A DNA stretch of 12,721 nt, from positions 1 to 12,721 of the forward strand of contig JAVBPM010000056.1 in the NCBI GenBank assembly GCA_031549605.1, in the 5' to 3' direction. Both the position numbers and the translations under genes were made by a program. Source of the DNA: WRAI01 sp031549605 (GTDB lineage Bacteria; Bacillota; Clostridia; Oscillospirales; UBA929). Shown in pieces: positions 11,295 through 12,721 of the stretch (within the stretch, counting starts at the first letter, position 1; every line of letters starts with the position of its first letter). The notes beneath the pieces were generated by a model, which worked only from the letters and a program-made list of their open reading frames with translations, did not search any database and was not told where the DNA came from.

Positions 11295-11940
11295 ATGCCA
11301 ATGTGATGTCGACCGCCTTGTGGCTGCCGAAGTCGAGCAGTGCGCCGATGTTGACGGCGACCGGCCAGCGGAAAATCGGACCGTCGACGACAATGGTGTG
11401 GTACTCGCCGTTCTCGCCACAGATGTCGGCGCCCGCCGCCGCGATGCGCGCGCACAGCGCCGGTGACAGCGTCTGGCCGAGAAAAGTCTCGTCCAGCGCC
11501 GCGACCTGCACGATTTTAATCAGCGCGACAAACCCCGCGTCCAGCACCTCGCGCGTCAGCGCCTCACGTGGTTCCTGCCACAGCGGCAGCAGGCAGTCCA
11601 GCCCCACGGCCGCGCAGCGCTCGGTGTTCCAGCTCTTGTGATCCTCGATGTCGATGTCGCCAAACACCGCCGCCTCGGCGCCCAGTTCTTTGGCTTGCGT
11701 CAGCGCGGTTTCCAGCGCCGCGGTGTAGTCGTCCGGCTTGCAGCGCGCGGTGATGACCGGCACGCCGATGCTGTCGGCGATGGCAGCGAGTAAATCGTCG
11801 GGCACGCCGTGAAACCACGAGCGCCCTTGGTCGATGTTAACGGTTGTCAGCAGCGCCACCGGCTGGTGACCCGCCTGAATCATGCGGTGCAGCGCCAGCG
11901 CGCTGTCCTTGCCGCAGCTGTAGGACATGACAAATTTCAT
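11293..11940 (-). CDS. Dph6-like ATP pyrophosphatase (diphthine-ammonia ligase family, DUF71)
   Basis: A 215-residue adenine nucleotide alpha-hydrolase-type enzyme. The PP-loop is SYSCGKDSA (6-14), binding the ATP phosphates. GDIDIEDHKSWNTERC (94-109) and GADICGENGEYHTIVVDGP (170-188) are the conserved Dph6/MJ0570 blocks. In eukaryotes and archaea the family amidates diphthine on elongation factor 2; bacteria make no diphthamide, so this member must adenylate and amidate or thiolate something else. AGGAG at 11946-11950 supports the ATG at 11940. It follows tmk by 18 bp and shares its transcript. Its stop codon overlaps the right 33-bp terminator repeat. Confidence 0.85.
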   Translation of the reverse strand: MKFVMSYSCGKDSALALHRMIQAGHQPVALLTTVNIDQGRSWFHGVPDDLLAAIADSIGVPVITARCKPDDYTAALETALTQAKELGAEAAVFGDIDIEDHKSWNTERCAAVGLDCLLPLWQEPREALTREVLDAGFVALIKIVQVAALDETFLGQTLSPALCARIAAAGADICGENGEYHTIVVDGPIFRWPVAVNIGALLDFGSHKAVDITLA

Positions 11941-11958
11941 AGGCTCTCCTGTTGTAGT

Positions 11959-12588
11959 TTATAGTGCGCCCACCAGCGGCGCGACGACCGCCCAGACGGC
12001 GTCGGCCACCGCGTCGGGCGTGCCGTTGCCGTCGACAATCAGCACGCGCTCGCTGTGCGCCAGCGTTTCAAAGACATCGAGGTAGCGACCGCGCACGGCC
12101 TGTAGCCGCTCGTGTGTCTCAAACAGTTCGGTCTGCGCCCGACCGGCGGCAATGCGTCGCATGGCCGTCGCCGGGTCAACGTCGATAAACAGCGTGCAGG
12201 TCGGCTTCAGCAGCGCCGCCGCCTGCGCGTTGAGCGCCAGCACCCAGTCCAGCGGCACGTCAACGCTGTGGTAGGCGTAGGATGAGAAGTAATAGCGGTC
12301 GCAGACCACTGTAGCGCCGCCGTCCAGCTGCTGCAACAGCCCGTCAGCGCCCAGCAGGTGGTCGAGCCGGTCGGCGGCAAAGAGCGTGGCCAGCGTGCGG
12401 GCGTCGAGTGTCAACGCGCCGGTCAGCACTTGGCGAATTAAAGCGCCCACCGCGCCGTCGGTCGGCTCGCGCGTGGCGTTGCAGCGCACACCCGCCGCCG
12501 CCAGCCGTTGCGCCAGCAGCACCGCCTGCGTGCTCTTGCCGCTGCCGTCAATGCCTTCCAAAACGATAAACTGCCCGCGTGCGGACAT
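11959..12588 (-). CDS. tmk: Thymidylate kinase
   Basis: A 209-residue enzyme that phosphorylates dTMP to dTDP in the cytoplasm. P-loop EGIDGSGKST (11-20), REPTDG (40-45) with the substrate-contacting Arg, and DRYYFSSYAYHS (97-108) are all present, as is the LID segment AAGRAQTELFE. Length is normal for the family. The start MSARGQFIVLEGIDG is at 12588; the ribosome site is weak (GAGAG only), which suggests low expression. First gene of tmk-Dph6-like operon. Confidence 0.95.
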   Translation of the reverse strand: MSARGQFIVLEGIDGSGKSTQAVLLAQRLAAAGVRCNATREPTDGAVGALIRQVLTGALTLDARTLATLFAADRLDHLLGADGLLQQLDGGATVVCDRYYFSSYAYHSVDVPLDWVLALNAQAAALLKPTCTLFIDVDPATAMRRIAAGRAQTELFETHERLQAVRGRYLDVFETLAHSERVLIVDGNGTPDAVADAVWAVVAPLVGAL

Positions 12589-12636
12589 GGCTCTCAGCTC
12601 ACTTTCTCTGTCGGCAGCCAGCGCCGCCGTCTGTTT

Positions 12637-12665
12637 ACTCTACCATAATCGACGCCGATAGGCAA
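12637..12665 (-). promoter_or_regulatory. Promoter of tmk operon
   Basis: TTGCCT (complement of 12660-12665), 17-bp spacer and TAGAGT (complement of 12637-12642), giving a leader of about 40 nt. Moderate match to the sigma-A consensus. Confidence 0.6.
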
Positions 12666-12697
12666 GGCGCGAAAACGCGCGTCGCGGAACGCAGCAA

Positions 12698-12721
12698 CCG
12701 GCAGAGCGAGTGCTCTGCCGG
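12698..12721. terminator. Perfect hairpin at the window end, possible terminator
   Basis: CCGGCAGAGC (12698-12707) and its exact complement (12712-12721) form a 10-bp stem with a GAGT loop. No T run is seen on the minus strand; the plus-strand side is cut off by the window edge, so a T tail there cannot be checked. Confidence 0.5.

Overview
The window most resembles a GC-rich Gram-positive chromosome, probably a gut-type member of the Clostridia (Oscillospiraceae-like). This rests on strong AGGAGG-type ribosome sites, sigma-A promoters with 17-bp spacers, a Cys4 zinc-ribbon L32, a DUF2812 membrane protein, lipoprotein TlpA/PotD homologues and many short T-tailed terminators. The genus cannot be read from sequence alone. 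Gene density is high, most genes are housekeeping or transport, and the unusual material sits between genes.

Layout from left to right. (1) 1-397: start of an unrecognised membrane protein (minus), cut by the window edge. (2) 450-1070: a small islet of two divergent XRE-type HTH regulators around a shared control region. Each promoter carries a related palindrome, and the islet is bounded by two identical 33-bp copies of a terminator. (3) 1085-1896: yceD-rpmF operon (minus) with its own promoter. (4) 1921-5957: potABCD polyamine ABC importer operon (minus) with a strong promoter, ending in a possible 25-residue membrane microprotein. (5) 5958-6425: a noncoding stretch with a 10-bp-phased repeat, a minus-strand terminator and a very regular array in which the dinucleotide AC recurs every 5-6 nt. 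(6) 6426-8557: an RluA-type pseudouridine synthase followed by a DUF2812 membrane protein (minus). (7) 8624-9862: a divergent operon of a TlpA/ResA-like thioredoxin lipoprotein and CcdA (plus). (8) 9876-10974: a TraB/GumN-family lipoprotein with a TTG start (plus). (9) 10980-11294: a second pair of identical 33-bp terminator copies enclosing a 249-bp palindrome-rich, MITE-like element. (10) 11293-12665: tmk followed by a Dph6-like ATP pyrophosphatase (minus).

Gene cooperation: PotA (ATPase), PotB and PotC (permeases) and PotD (lipoprotein receptor) form one importer. CcdA passes electrons across the membrane to the TlpA-like lipoprotein. YceD and L32 are a classic conserved pair. The two XRE proteins probably regulate each other through the palindromes between them.

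The best candidates for something undescribed are the minimal two-repressor islet, the repeated pattern of segments bounded by duplicated 33-bp terminators (seen twice), the palindromic element at 11013-11261, and the AC-phased array at 6221-6364. All of these are read by eye. No alignments, folding or database searches were run.
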